Origin: a bacterium
GTDB lineage: Bacteria; Patescibacteriota; Minisyncoccia; Phycocordibacterales; VMGT01
NCBI GenBank assembly: GCA_030697645.1
Contig: JAUYPI010000004.1
Span: 65,141 to 97,453, forward strand
Length of the DNA: 32,313 nt
Direction of reading: 5' to 3'
The translations under genes were made by a program, and so were the position numbers. How positions within the stretch are numbered: position 1 is the stretch's first letter; every line of letters begins with the position of its first letter. This document shows, one piece after another, positions 1-7,628 of the stretch. Below the pieces are notes generated by a model. That model was not told the DNA's origin. It made no database searches and saw only the letters and a list, made by a program, of their open reading frames with translations.

Positions 1-27
1 AGACGCACGCCACCAGCTTACTTACCA

Positions 28-504
28 ATGCTTTTGCGTATGATCCAAAACAACCCGGTTATAGAAGAAACGACTGCACTCCGCTCGGGCAGGAGGGGAT
101 TAAAGCTGGGCAAGATTGTTCTCGCGGTCGCGGTGGTGATCGTACTGATGCTCGTCGTGATCCAATACCTGAACGCCGCAAAGTACGCGGCGTTGGTGCA
201 GGTGACCGAGGAAGACACAATCGGCGTCAATCCCACCGGGGACGCGCTTGACTTCGGGGACTTGCCGCACAATAAATCAGCAGTTCGCACCGTCACCCTC
301 GAGAGCGCTGGCGATACCCCAAGCTACATTATCGTGTGGAAATTCGGCGACGTTTCTGACCTGATCAAAGTGGATAAAAATTATTTTACCCTCGCGCCGC
401 ACACCACTGAGAAAGTTGAATTTTCCCTGTACGTTCCCAATTCCGCCGCGTACCGCTATTACCGAGGCCGCGTCATTATTTTCCAGATTCCGAAACTATG
501 GTGA
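28..504 (+). CDS. Membrane-anchored beta-sandwich protein, unknown function
   Basis: The 158-aa product has a basic cytoplasmic N-terminus, one hydrophobic segment at about residues 29-50 and an extracellular part of about 105 residues. That part reads like an Ig/ASPM-Hydin or DUF1573-type beta sandwich: 'LDFGDLPHNKS' followed by alternating beta strands and a C-terminal 'YRGRVIIF' strand. The 'FG..P.....' opening resembles the one in the SdrD-B-like protein at 3400-4215. An internal ATG at 40 is an alternative start. The stop overlaps the ATG of the signal peptidase gene (498) by 7 bases, so the two are translationally coupled. No enzyme motif is visible. It may be a subunit or partner of the secreted-protein system encoded downstream. 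The membrane topology is well supported; the function is not known. Confidence 0.75.
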   Translation: MLLRMIQNNPVIEETTALRSGRRGLKLGKIVLAVAVVIVLMLVVIQYLNAAKYAALVQVTEEDTIGVNPTGDALDFGDLPHNKSAVRTVTLESAGDTPSYIIVWKFGDVSDLIKVDKNYFTLAPHTTEKVEFSLYVPNSAAYRYYRGRVIIFQIPKLW

Positions 505-944
505 GGAGACTGCTTATTCGCCTAATCAAGGTCGCCGCCTATGTCGCGTTTGTTGTTGCTGCGATTTACTTTACCCCGAAAATTTTGGCGAAAGTCCTCG
601 ACACGCCGTACCCCCTCGCAACGATCACATCGGGCTCCATGTGGCCGGTACTCAAAGTAAACGACTTGATTTTGATGAAGGGTATAGCGGGTAGTGAGGC
701 GAGCGTGGGAGAGATCATTGTCTATCGCAATCCGAGAGGGTTTACGATCCACCGGCTGGTAGAGAGGGAGGAGGGGAAACTGATCACCCGAGGAGATGCG
801 AATGATACGGATGATCAGCCGATTCTCGAGAGCGACGTGATAGGCCGGATTGTCTCAATTGGCACATGGCCGGTACGCATTCCGCATTTTGGCATAATTG
901 CTCGTAAACTCGGCCCGAAAATTCAAAAATTTTCAGACATGTAA
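498..944 (+). CDS. Signal peptidase I, Sec11/SipW (Ser-His) type
   Basis: This 148-aa membrane protease (family S26B) would cleave signal peptides on the outer face of the cytoplasmic membrane. An N-terminal TM segment (about residues 9-31) is followed by box B 'SGSMWP' with nucleophile Ser47. The general base is His85 in 'TIHRL', where the usual bacterial LepB has Lys. Then comes box E 'RGDAND' (Asp100) with Asp106 nearby. The Ser-His pair places it with archaeal, ER and SipW-type peptidases. It overlaps the upstream gene by 7 bases. It sits directly before two exported proteins, one of which has the signal peptide ending 'ISAYEAH', so a dedicated role in maturing the neighbours is a reasonable inference. 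Length is in the normal range for the short SipW class. Confidence 0.92.
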   Translation: MVRRLLIRLIKVAAYVAFVVAAIYFTPKILAKVLDTPYPLATITSGSMWPVLKVNDLILMKGIAGSEASVGEIIVYRNPRGFTIHRLVEREEGKLITRGDANDTDDQPILESDVIGRIVSIGTWPVRIPHFGIIARKLGPKIQKFSDM

Positions 945-958
945 GCAGTGTTTAAAAA

Positions 959-3400
959 ATGAGCGCTTCGTATACGACAAAAATATTTTCAGTGGACGGC
1001 ATTGTGCGGTCGCCGGAGATCGGCTGTGCGCATACCCTTGATCTTCGGCCCGGCGCGGCCGAGCGGCGCATGCTCGCGGTTTCAACACAGCGGGCACTCT
1101 CTGCCTCGGGGGATACGCGCGGTAGCATATTCGACACGGGCCGGGTATTTTCAAGAATGTCTCAGCTCACGGCTGTGGTACTCGTAGCGATGCTCGTCGG
1201 GGCGCCCACGATATCAGCGTACGAAGCGCATATCGCGAATGTTACGGCAACGTTCGTTCAGATTGATCCGCCGGTATTGACCCCGCCGGGACCCGACGCC
1301 CTGTGGAATGAGACGAGCGGCGGCAGCGATCTTCGCGGTAGTGTGGAGGTAGACATGACGGATGCGGATCCGGACGCGCACTATATTTTCTTCACTTCAG
1401 CCTCCGGCAGCGATCCCTCGAGCGTTCTCGATCCGGCATGCGGCGAGCCGTCCGTTCCGGGAGAGAGCGGTGGCGGGGCGATCGAGACCGAAATGGTCGA
1501 GCTCTCCTTGACGAGTACGACGGTCATCAAAGCAATCGCCTGCGACGGTGACACAGCAAGCGCGCACCGAAGCGTGACGAATACCAAAATTTATTATTTT
1601 GCCGATGTGGACGATCCGGTTGCAGATTCGTATTCTCCGATCGCGGATGCGTATGTGCAAGAAAGTGACGCAGGTGGTAATCATGGAACCGAAAATACAC
1701 TTTTTATAGCATCGCGTCATAGCGCGAGAGACAGAAGAATCTACATTCGATTCGATTTCCATTTTCCGGCGAGCACCATAATCAATGCTTCCTCCCTGAA
1801 GTTATTTATGAGTAGCGCTCCGAGCGCCGCGAGGAGCTATGAGGCACGGCACGTGACGGGCGCGTGGACGGAGAGCGGCATCACCTGGAATAATCAACCC
1901 TGCGGCACCGGCCTCGCGAGCTGTGCGACCCTCACCGATGCGACCACCAGCCCTGCGATGAGCAATGTCACTCTCGCGTGGGATGTTACACCAGACGTTC
2001 TCGATTTCGTCTCCGGAGCGTCCGCTAATAACGGCTGGGAGCTCAACGATTCAGCTGAAGGAGCAGAGGGTGGCGGGTTTATCGCTCTGTTTCGCTCGCG
2101 TGAGACCACCGGTGTGAGTGAACCGAATCGTCCGTACCTCGAGGTTCATTTCACCCCGCCGCAAGCCGCAACGGACCACCTCGTCATTAATGAAGTGTAC
2201 CCGAATATCGGCAACGGCAAAGGAACCGAGGTAAGCAACGAATGGGTGGAAATTTATAATCCCACCAGTGCGTCAGTAGACATCTCCGGCTGGCAGCTCT
2301 GTGACAGCGGCTTTGCCTGTGACACCATTGCCGCAAGCACGCCGGTCATTCCATCCCACGGTTTTGCGCTCATCGCGAATGCGACGACGACATGGTCGTC
2401 ATTCTGGACAGGAACTCCGGAGGCAGCAGCGGCAGTGCAAATCGGCTTGGGCACGGCGATCGGCAGCAATGGTCTCAGCGACGCCGGCGACAGGGTTATA
2501 TTGCGCGATGGCACCGGGGCGCACGCCCTTGTTGATGCGATGAGTTACGGCACCGACGTCACCTATATGAGCTTGTCTGCTCCGAGGCCCGGTATTTCAC
2601 TCTCGCGGATTGTAAAGGGGTACGATACCGACGCCGCTGATGATTGGGTGTTGAATAATACGCCAAACCCCGGGACGAATCCCTCAGAGGACGGCACTGA
2701 AGTGATGCGATTTACCAGCGATGGCGTCGAAATTGGGGCAACCGAGGCGGACCTGCCGCCGATCCCGGATTCTTCAAGCCGAGAGAGCGCGTCGGACGAT
2801 GGGCCCCTCGAGGAGGAAGTGACAGATGAAGGCGCTGCGGCTAGTTCAGCAGGCGCTTCCGCAGTGCCGGCGAGCGAGAGCGAAGGCGAGATTACACCCG
2901 ATACCACCGAGATCTTGATTGAAACGGCGAGTGGTACTGCGACGAGTGGAGAGAGCGGCGCAATGAGCGAAGCAACCGTCACTGATTCTTCTTCTCCCGT
3001 TCAAGTGGATACCGAAGCTGCGGATACTGATGCTGCTTCCCTGTCGAATGATTCTCCCGCAGCAGAGGCGACAGGTGAGGTGGGCGATGCGGGCGCGGTC
3101 TCGCAAGACATTCCCCCGGTCCCGGCGGATGCCACCGCCGACACGACTGATGATGCACCCCTCGACAACACGGCTCCAGCCGGTTCTGCCGACTCTGACG
3201 AAGCCCCGAGCGAGGGTGGCCCACCGACCCCGTCCGATGCTACCCAAGATCAGGCAATTCTCCCAAAGCCAGATGAGCAATTAGAGACGATACAGCCTAC
3301 AGATGAGCCACCAGATGGCAGCGCGCCGCCCCCGCCGCCCGAGACTGATTCAGCGAGTACTCCGTCCGAGCCTCTAGGAGATGCGAGTGCGAATGAATAA
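959..3400 (+). CDS. Large surface protein: signal peptide, DNRLRE domain, lamin-tail domain, acidic low-complexity tail
   Basis: 813 aa from the first ATG. A hydrophobic signal segment at residues 67-87 ends 'TISAYEAHIANVTA', a motif seen in exported Parcubacteria proteins. Met67 (ATG at 1157) is therefore an alternative start that would give a classical signal peptide. In order: a chitobiase-C/Fn3-like beta domain (about 98-217), a DNRLRE/carbohydrate-binding-like module (about 222-399, with 'ADAYVQ', 'YIRFDF' and 'WDVTPDV'), and a lamin-tail domain (about 406-575, starting 'VINEVYPN' and containing 'NEWVEIYNP' and 'DISGWQLCD'). A Ser/Thr/Ala/Asp/Glu/Pro-rich tail of about 230 residues ends in a PPPPP run without a membrane anchor. 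The tail is strongly acidic and probably disordered. Its stop overlaps the next ATG by one base (TAATG). Role: likely cell-surface or extracellular binding protein; ligand unknown. Confidence 0.85.
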   Translation: MSASYTTKIFSVDGIVRSPEIGCAHTLDLRPGAAERRMLAVSTQRALSASGDTRGSIFDTGRVFSRMSQLTAVVLVAMLVGAPTISAYEAHIANVTATFVQIDPPVLTPPGPDALWNETSGGSDLRGSVEVDMTDADPDAHYIFFTSASGSDPSSVLDPACGEPSVPGESGGGAIETEMVELSLTSTTVIKAIACDGDTASAHRSVTNTKIYYFADVDDPVADSYSPIADAYVQESDAGGNHGTENTLFIASRHSARDRRIYIRFDFHFPASTIINASSLKLFMSSAPSAARSYEARHVTGAWTESGITWNNQPCGTGLASCATLTDATTSPAMSNVTLAWDVTPDVLDFVSGASANNGWELNDSAEGAEGGGFIALFRSRETTGVSEPNRPYLEVHFTPPQAATDHLVINEVYPNIGNGKGTEVSNEWVEIYNPTSASVDISGWQLCDSGFACDTIAASTPVIPSHGFALIANATTTWSSFWTGTPEAAAAVQIGLGTAIGSNGLSDAGDRVILRDGTGAHALVDAMSYGTDVTYMSLSAPRPGISLSRIVKGYDTDAADDWVLNNTPNPGTNPSEDGTEVMRFTSDGVEIGATEADLPPIPDSSSRESASDDGPLEEEVTDEGAAASSAGASAVPASESEGEITPDTTEILIETASGTATSGESGAMSEATVTDSSSPVQVDTEAADTDAASLSNDSPAAEATGEVGDAGAVSQDIPPVPADATADTTDDAPLDNTAPAGSADSDEAPSEGGPPTPSDATQDQAILPKPDEQLETIQPTDEPPDGSAPPPPPETDSASTPSEPLGDASANE

Positions 3401-4215
3401 TGCTCAACGCCCACAAAATTTTGCTCATGAAATTTTTATTACACAAGTCGATTGTGAGAAAAGTGTCGCTCGTGGCACTGACCGCGATTGTGGTATTGAT
3501 CGGCAGCGTGCTGCAAACGCAGGTGTTGCGGGTGAGGGCGGCAGTTGATGTACTTTTAGTGAGCGACACCGCGATTCCTTTTGGCACCGTGTTCCCCGGC
3601 GAAATGTTGAGTAAAACATATACGGTGCAATTGGACACGTCGGTGAGTCATGATGCATACACGACAACTTTGACGCCGGTCGCCGGCCAGCTCGACTTAT
3701 GCCCCCTCCTTCAAGTGACGAGTGTTGACGTGCCGGCAGAGGCAGATACGTTGGGGTCCGCCACCTTAAGCCGACCGGGCGACAGTGCGGATAATTGGCA
3801 AGTGCAGCTCATGGTGCCGGGGATTCAAGGACACATCTCTCAAAATCATGAGGGTGAGATTGTGATCAGCGGCGGTGATTATGGCTGTCGTATCACGATC
3901 AGCACCGGAGAAGGGGGAGAAATTACTGGAATGAAGTTCAACGATCTTAATCGCAATCGGAGGAAAGATTTAAATGAGCCGGGCCTCCCGGGTTGGACGA
4001 TTCGTTTGGATGAGTTGAACGGCGGCCTCGCGACAACGACGGTAACCGCCTCGGACGGCACCTATTCATTTGTCAATTTGCCCGATGGAACCTATAGTGT
4101 TCGAGAGGTGGCCCAGATAGGATGGAGACGGACCACAAGAAATCCGAGGCCGATTGTGATCGAAGAAGGCAACACAGTGAGAAATGTAGACTTCGGCAAT
4201 ATTGAGAGGCGGTGA
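3400..4215 (+). CDS. Exported SdrD B-like domain protein
   Basis: This 271-aa protein has a basic N-terminus and one hydrophobic segment (about residues 22-45), which is a signal peptide or anchor. The middle beta-rich region (about 48-165) begins 'IPFGTVFPGE', echoing the 'FG' opening of the protein at 28-504. The C-terminal domain (about 173-268) is a SdrD B/Cna-B-like repeat: 'ITGMKFNDLNRN', 'EPGLPGWTIRL', 'DGTYSFVNLPDGTYSVREV', closing with 'VDFGN'. Such domains form stiff stalks in adhesins. ATG at 3400 overlaps the previous stop by one base; an ATG at 3427 (MKFLLHK) is an alternative. It is the last gene of the operon with the signal peptidase. No sortase motif is visible. Confidence 0.82.
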   Translation: MLNAHKILLMKFLLHKSIVRKVSLVALTAIVVLIGSVLQTQVLRVRAAVDVLLVSDTAIPFGTVFPGEMLSKTYTVQLDTSVSHDAYTTTLTPVAGQLDLCPLLQVTSVDVPAEADTLGSATLSRPGDSADNWQVQLMVPGIQGHISQNHEGEIVISGGDYGCRITISTGEGGEITGMKFNDLNRNRRKDLNEPGLPGWTIRLDELNGGLATTTVTASDGTYSFVNLPDGTYSVREVAQIGWRRTTRNPRPIVIEEGNTVRNVDFGNIERR

Positions 4216-4345
4216 CGGGCGCCGGAAGGTGCAGCGCTTGATGACGAGCGGGATAAAATAGTTGAGACAGGGAAGTGTATGCGCAGTAACTGGTCTCAGC
4301 AAAGTAGTCTACCTTGCATGGTATAGTAACAGTATTACTCATAAT

Positions 4346-4469
4346 TAGGACTTACGCGTTTGGATGCAGTTCGAGGCGGAATCGAGCAACGGAGCGAGGC
4401 GTACTCGAAGCTACGACGAGCGAGTAGCGGAGATTCCAACGAAGAAATGCGCCAAACGCGTAAGTCCTA
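4346..4469. mobile_element. MITE-like element, 124 bp, with near-perfect terminal inverted repeats
   Basis: The left end at 4344-4363 (attaggacttacgcgtttgg) is the exact reverse complement of 4452-4471. With the element taken as 4346-4469, the flanks carry a 5-bp direct repeat ATAAT (4341-4345 and 4470-4474), as expected for a target-site duplication. The flank is AT-rich, so this is not certain. The interior is largely a second imperfect palindrome centred near 4410-4415. No transposase is encoded, so it would move only in trans. 'TTAGGACTTACGC'-like termini are familiar from MITEs and insertion sequences of other bacteria, but the family cannot be assigned here. Only one copy is in the window. 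Confidence 0.65.
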
Positions 4470-4505
4470 ATAATAATAGAATTCCCGACGGGGAAACCGG
4501 GATAT

Positions 4506-4868
4506 ATGAAGTATTTATTTTTTCTGCTTGCAGGTGCATTTTTCTTACCTGCGACAGTAGTAGCAGCAGACGTCGTCGTTACGAACAACAACGAGGCGAC
4601 GATACGGACGAGCATAAGCGCATTTGCGAGCACCGGAGGCAATAGCGGGGGCAGTGTGACGACGGGCGACGCCTCAGCCGAAGTACGCGTCTTTACCCGC
4701 GCTAACGATGGCGATGTGGAATGCGACGTTGCTATCACTGAAACAGGTGGCGCTTCCGCCTCTGTGGAGGTTACCACCGACAGCACAGGATGTTCGTCAA
4801 CATCGGCGTCAGGGCCGTTTGGCTCGTCTTTCTTTGCGCGTCTCAGAAGCGGGCCTAAAGCGCGTTAA
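4506..4868 (+). CDS. Small secreted protein of unknown function
   Basis: The 120-aa product has a clear signal peptide (MKYLFFLLAGAFFLPATVVAA). It is followed by a Thr/Ser/Gly/Ala-rich beta-type region with 'VVTNNNEATIRTS', 'STGGNSGGSVTTGDASAEVRV' split over residues 24-60, and 'GGASASVEVTTDS'. Such 'TGGNS..TGDA' secreted proteins recur in Parcubacteria genomes and have no assigned function. The C-terminus is basic (RLRSGPKAR) and lacks an anchor. It has its own short leader after the MITE-like element and is followed by a hairpin at 4888-4918, so it is probably transcribed alone. Two cysteines (in 'VECDV' and 'TGCSS') could form a disulfide. Confidence 0.78.
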   Translation: MKYLFFLLAGAFFLPATVVAADVVVTNNNEATIRTSISAFASTGGNSGGSVTTGDASAEVRVFTRANDGDVECDVAITETGGASASVEVTTDSTGCSSTSASGPFGSSFFARLRSGPKAR

Positions 4869-4887
4869 ATGTAGCATTTTTGTAGAC

Positions 4888-4918
4888 AACCCCCGCTTTC
4901 GAGTAGGAAACGGGGGTT
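4888..4918 (+). terminator. GC-rich hairpin after the small secreted-protein gene
   Basis: AACCCCCG (4888-4895) pairs perfectly with CGGGGGTT (4911-4918); a further TTT/AAA pairing extends the stem past a bulged C. No clear U-tract follows, so it is a weak or Rho-assisted terminator at best. It separates the secreted-protein gene from uvrC. Confidence 0.5.
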
Positions 4919-4987
4919 AGTTGTGTTGGGCAACCTACATATGATTTGTCAAACCTTAAGTTTTTGCGTACAGTGAAGTATCTTTGC

Positions 4988-6412
4988 ATGAAAAGTCAAG
5001 AGGTTACACAGCTCAAGCTCCCCGATACGCCCGGGGTGTATTTTTTCGTCAAAGGTATCGGGACGGGACGGGAAGTGCTCTACATCGGCAAAGCGACCTC
5101 GCTTGCGGACAGGGTGAAAAGCTATTTTAGCGCGGACGTACTTGCCGCGCGCGGAGAGCACATCGCGCGGATGGTTGCGGAGGCGGACACGATTGAATGG
5201 GAGCAGACGGATTCCGTGCTTGAGGCGCTGCTCCGGGAAGCCGCACTTATCAAAAAATATCAGCCGCACGGGAACGTAATCGGCAAGGACGACAAGAGTT
5301 TTAATCATGTCGTCATTACGGATGAGCCGTTCCCACGTATCTTGACGCTTCGCGGCAAAGACCTTGCGGAGGTCCTCGCGGGAAGGATGGCACACAAGCT
5401 CACGCGCCGTGACATTAAGTGGACATTCGGCCCATTCACCTCGGGTAGCTCGCTGAAAGAGGCTCTGAAGCTCGTGCGCAAAATTTTCCCTTTCCGCGAC
5501 CAGTGCGTGCCATGCGAGGAGCACACCGATCGCCGAAGTCAAAAAGGAAAGCTACTCTCTCGCGCGCCTCGTCAGCCGACCGTCCCCAGTTACCCTCTAC
5601 CAGTTACTGATCCCTCGTGCACTCCCTGCTTCAACGTCCAAATCGGCCTCTGCCCGGGGGTGTGCTCCGGCGTGATTAACCGGAAAGACTACAATCGAAT
5701 CGTGCAGCACATCAAGCTATTTTTTGACGGCAAGAAAAAGACACTCCTCGGCGAGCTTGAGCGCGACATGAAAGTATTCGCGCGGCAGCAGGAGTTTGAA
5801 AAGGCCGCGGAGGTGCGGCGCGAGCTTCACGCGCTGCGGCACATCCAGGACATCGCTCTGCTCAAGCGCACGACAGAGGCGGACACTGTGCGGACTGAAC
5901 ATGGGCAGGGCGCGGAACCGGCTGTTCGCCGCGCGTACCGGATCGAAGCCTACGATGTGGCGCACCTTGGCGGGGAAGAAACGGTGGGGGTGATGGTGGC
6001 GATTGTGAATGGAGAGCGAGAGACGACAGAGTATCGGCAATTCCGTGTCCGCGGCAATACGCGCGGGAGCGACATCGACGCGCTCCGCGAAGTGCTGGAG
6101 CGTCGGTTCGCGCACGATGAGTGGCCGCTGCCGCAGCTCATCGTCGTTGATGGCGGCGAGGCGCAGATCGGCACTGCGGAGCGGGCGCTTCGAGCGCACT
6201 TTGGCCCGGACGTGCCGCCGATCCCTCTCATCGGCGTGGTGAAAGACGCGCGCCACAGGCCGCGGGAGATCCGCGGGTTGAAAAATACTCCGGCGCAAAC
6301 GACGCGCGCACTGATAGCGAAGCATGAGCGAGCGATTCTCCTCGCAAACAGCGAGGCGCATCGGTTTGCCATCAACTTTCACCGCAAACGTCGCAGAAAA
6401 AATATTGTATAA
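4988..6412 (+). CDS. uvrC: Excinuclease ABC subunit C, short form
   Basis: UvrC makes both incisions in nucleotide-excision repair. The 474-aa product shows the GIY-YIG nuclease (G16-V-Y, Y32-I-G). A cysteine cluster follows ('CVPC' near 172, 'CTPC' near 210, 'GLCPGVC' near 220), matching the metal/Fe-S site of UvrC. Next are the UVR coiled-coil (about 255-290, 'FEKAAEVRRELHAL') and the RNase-H-like nuclease with Asp in 'AYDVAHLGG' (about 320), Asp in 'VVDGGEAQ' (about 387) and His in 'EAHRF' (about 457). It ends soon after that His, so the C-terminal (HhH)2 DNA-binding part of the usual ~600-aa protein is missing. An extra ~35-residue segment lies between the first two Cys pairs. ATG at 4988 is preferred to the upstream TTG at 4946 because GIY-YIG starts close behind it. 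Confidence 0.93.
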   Translation: MKSQEVTQLKLPDTPGVYFFVKGIGTGREVLYIGKATSLADRVKSYFSADVLAARGEHIARMVAEADTIEWEQTDSVLEALLREAALIKKYQPHGNVIGKDDKSFNHVVITDEPFPRILTLRGKDLAEVLAGRMAHKLTRRDIKWTFGPFTSGSSLKEALKLVRKIFPFRDQCVPCEEHTDRRSQKGKLLSRAPRQPTVPSYPLPVTDPSCTPCFNVQIGLCPGVCSGVINRKDYNRIVQHIKLFFDGKKKTLLGELERDMKVFARQQEFEKAAEVRRELHALRHIQDIALLKRTTEADTVRTEHGQGAEPAVRRAYRIEAYDVAHLGGEETVGVMVAIVNGERETTEYRQFRVRGNTRGSDIDALREVLERRFAHDEWPLPQLIVVDGGEAQIGTAERALRAHFGPDVPPIPLIGVVKDARHRPREIRGLKNTPAQTTRALIAKHERAILLANSEAHRFAINFHRKRRRKNIV

Positions 6413-6420
6413 AACAACAG

Positions 6421-6455
6421 CGGCTTCCCATACATATGGGAAGCCGTGATTTGTT
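6421..6455 (+). terminator. Terminator of uvrC
   Basis: An 11-bp perfect stem, CGGCTTCCCAT (6421-6431) with ATGGGAAGCCG (6436-6446), and a 4-nt loop ACAT lie directly after the uvrC stop. The following TGATTTGTTTG is only moderately T-rich. On the other strand it would lie just past the end of the convergent membrane-protein gene (6492). Confidence 0.6.
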
Positions 6456-6491
6456 TGACGTTCGAGGAAGAGAAGGCGTATGGCTTTCTAG

Positions 6492-7172
6492 TTACCTCCC
6501 CATGGCTCGCCACAACCTCTCAAGCAATGATGGGGAGGGAAGTCGTATCAGCATTGCTTCAGAAGTAGGGATTGACTCGTATTCGTCGTGTATCTGGTCT
6601 TGTCGTTCTCTGGAGGAGCGGATGACGCGCCAGTCGTACTCGTGTCTCCTTTGCTGTGTTGCGATGTACCTGCTCATCTGAGTAAAAAACAAGACTTCAA
6701 GAGACCCAATGAAAATCGCCCGAATCATGCTCCATCGGTCTTCAATAGAAATCGAATTTAGGAGGTGGATCAGAAACCCAACAACTATGAGCGTCAAGAC
6801 GGCATAGGTGAGTTGTGCGGCAAACGCAAGTAGACCTCCTCGTGCTCCCCGTCGGTTGAATCTATGCCATTTAAGGCGTCGGTCGGGGTCGCGGGATTCC
6901 CAAAATACCGCGATATACCCGCCGATGCGAAGCGCCTGGCTCAAGTTGTTTGCGTAAACCAAGCTTGAGGCGAACAGTACAACATCCAGGAAAATCGCAA
7001 GTGCGGCAGGACTGATGTGCGGCGGTTCCACTTTTCCCATGTACCATGACAGGGCTCCAAGAACCAATAAGCTGGTAACATACAGAATGAATCTTCCGTG
7101 AGCGAGCGCTTCCCTCAATTCGTCGCGAAGGGTAATGAACTCTTCAAACCTGTTCGAGTCAATTTGACGCAT
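6492..7172 (-). CDS. Polytopic membrane protein, unknown function
   Basis: 226 aa from the ATG at 7172, which has a good Shine-Dalgarno sequence (AAAGGGGA, 6 nt upstream); the frame extends further upstream but without such a site. Four hydrophobic segments are visible: 'ILYVTSLLVLGALSWY', 'AALAIFLDVVLFASSLVY', 'FAAQLTYAVLTLIVVGFLIHLL' and 'AIFIGSLEVLFFTQ'. Between TM2 and TM3 is an Arg-rich cytoplasmic loop ('RDPDRRLKWHRFNRRGARGG'). The C-terminal ~55 residues are hydrophilic and basic. No family is recognised. It lies 70 bp downstream of a 72-aa membrane-protein gene on the same strand, with a hairpin (7208-7235) between them, so the two are probably one transcript. Confidence 0.72.
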   Translation of the reverse strand: MRQIDSNRFEEFITLRDELREALAHGRFILYVTSLLVLGALSWYMGKVEPPHISPAALAIFLDVVLFASSLVYANNLSQALRIGGYIAVFWESRDPDRRLKWHRFNRRGARGGLLAFAAQLTYAVLTLIVVGFLIHLLNSISIEDRWSMIRAIFIGSLEVLFFTQMSRYIATQQRRHEYDWRVIRSSRERQDQIHDEYESIPTSEAMLIRLPSPSLLERLWRAMGR

Positions 7173-7207
7173 GGAATTTCCCCTTTCGAATCTCGGTAGA
7201 GATAGGT

Positions 7208-7235
7208 AGGTGGTGGTCCATAAAAACCACCACCT
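7208..7235 (-). other. Intercistronic hairpin between the two membrane-protein genes
   Basis: AGGTGGTGGT (7208-7217) and ACCACCACCT (7226-7235) form a perfect 10-bp stem with an 8-nt loop. On the minus-strand transcript it lies between the 72-aa and 226-aa genes, just before the ribosome binding site of the latter. There is no U-tract, so it looks more like an RNA-processing or translation-control element than a terminator. Confidence 0.5.
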
Positions 7236-7242
7236 GTTTGCC

Positions 7243-7461
7243 TTACTTATCGTAATCTCCTCGCATAAACCGGAGCTGAAATCTGAGGCCCAGCATAAGG
7301 GCCGCACCATAAAGACTATACCTCCATGTGCCAGCGGGGTCATTCGGAACAAAAACGAGAAGGCGTACCATATCCGCCAAAAAGAGCACCGCTGCCACGG
7401 TTAGCCCATGCAGAAATATTCGATCAAGCGTTTCAGGACGAAGTTCGGGCAAGATTCTCAT
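7243..7461 (-). CDS. Small two-TM membrane protein
   Basis: This 72-aa protein has two hydrophobic segments, 'IFLHGLTVAAVLFLADMVRLLVFV' (split around residues 15-38) and 'WRYSLYGAALMLGLRFQ' (about 46-62), and a charged C-terminus (RFMRGDYDK). The ATG at 7461 has a good ribosome binding site (AAAAAGGAGA) and lies about 50 nt downstream of a promoter-like sequence (7510-7538). It is probably co-transcribed with the 226-aa membrane protein that follows. No family is recognised; a small membrane partner of its neighbour is a plausible guess. Confidence 0.7.
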   Translation of the reverse strand: MRILPELRPETLDRIFLHGLTVAAVLFLADMVRLLVFVPNDPAGTWRYSLYGAALMLGLRFQLRFMRGDYDK

Positions 7462-7509
7462 GTCCGTGAGTCTCCTTTTTCGAGTTTCGTAATGTACTTA
7501 ACCGCGTTT

Positions 7510-7538
7510 ATGTTACTACCTTTTATCGTGAATGTCAA
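7510..7538 (-). promoter_or_regulatory. Sigma70-type promoter for the two membrane-protein genes
   Basis: Read on the minus strand: a perfect TTGACA (-35, at 7533-7538), a 17-bp spacer, then TAACAT (-10, at 7510-7515, 4/6 match). Transcription would start near 7503, about 40 nt before the ATG at 7461. Confidence 0.55.
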
Positions 7539-7616
7539 ATTTGTGCCCGCTGTGTGTCGCTTTCCTGCGCGTATGGCTTTAACCCCAACACTTCGCAGAC
7601 CTGCTGCGATGAGGTG

Positions 7617-7622
7617 TATAAT
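7617..7622 (+). promoter_or_regulatory. -10 box giving a probably leaderless mRNA for the ATP-grasp gene
   Basis: A perfect TATAAT (7617-7622) ends 6 nt before the ATG at 7629, so the transcription start would fall on the start codon. No Shine-Dalgarno sequence precedes that ATG. The same spacing is seen at lexA and at the SRAP remnant. Confidence 0.5.
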
Positions 7623-7628
7623 AAGTTA

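Noticed and set aside
4364-4645. 93-aa plus-strand frame through the MITE-like element
   Set aside because: It runs across the inverted repeat and overlaps the signal-peptide protein gene in another frame; no coding features.
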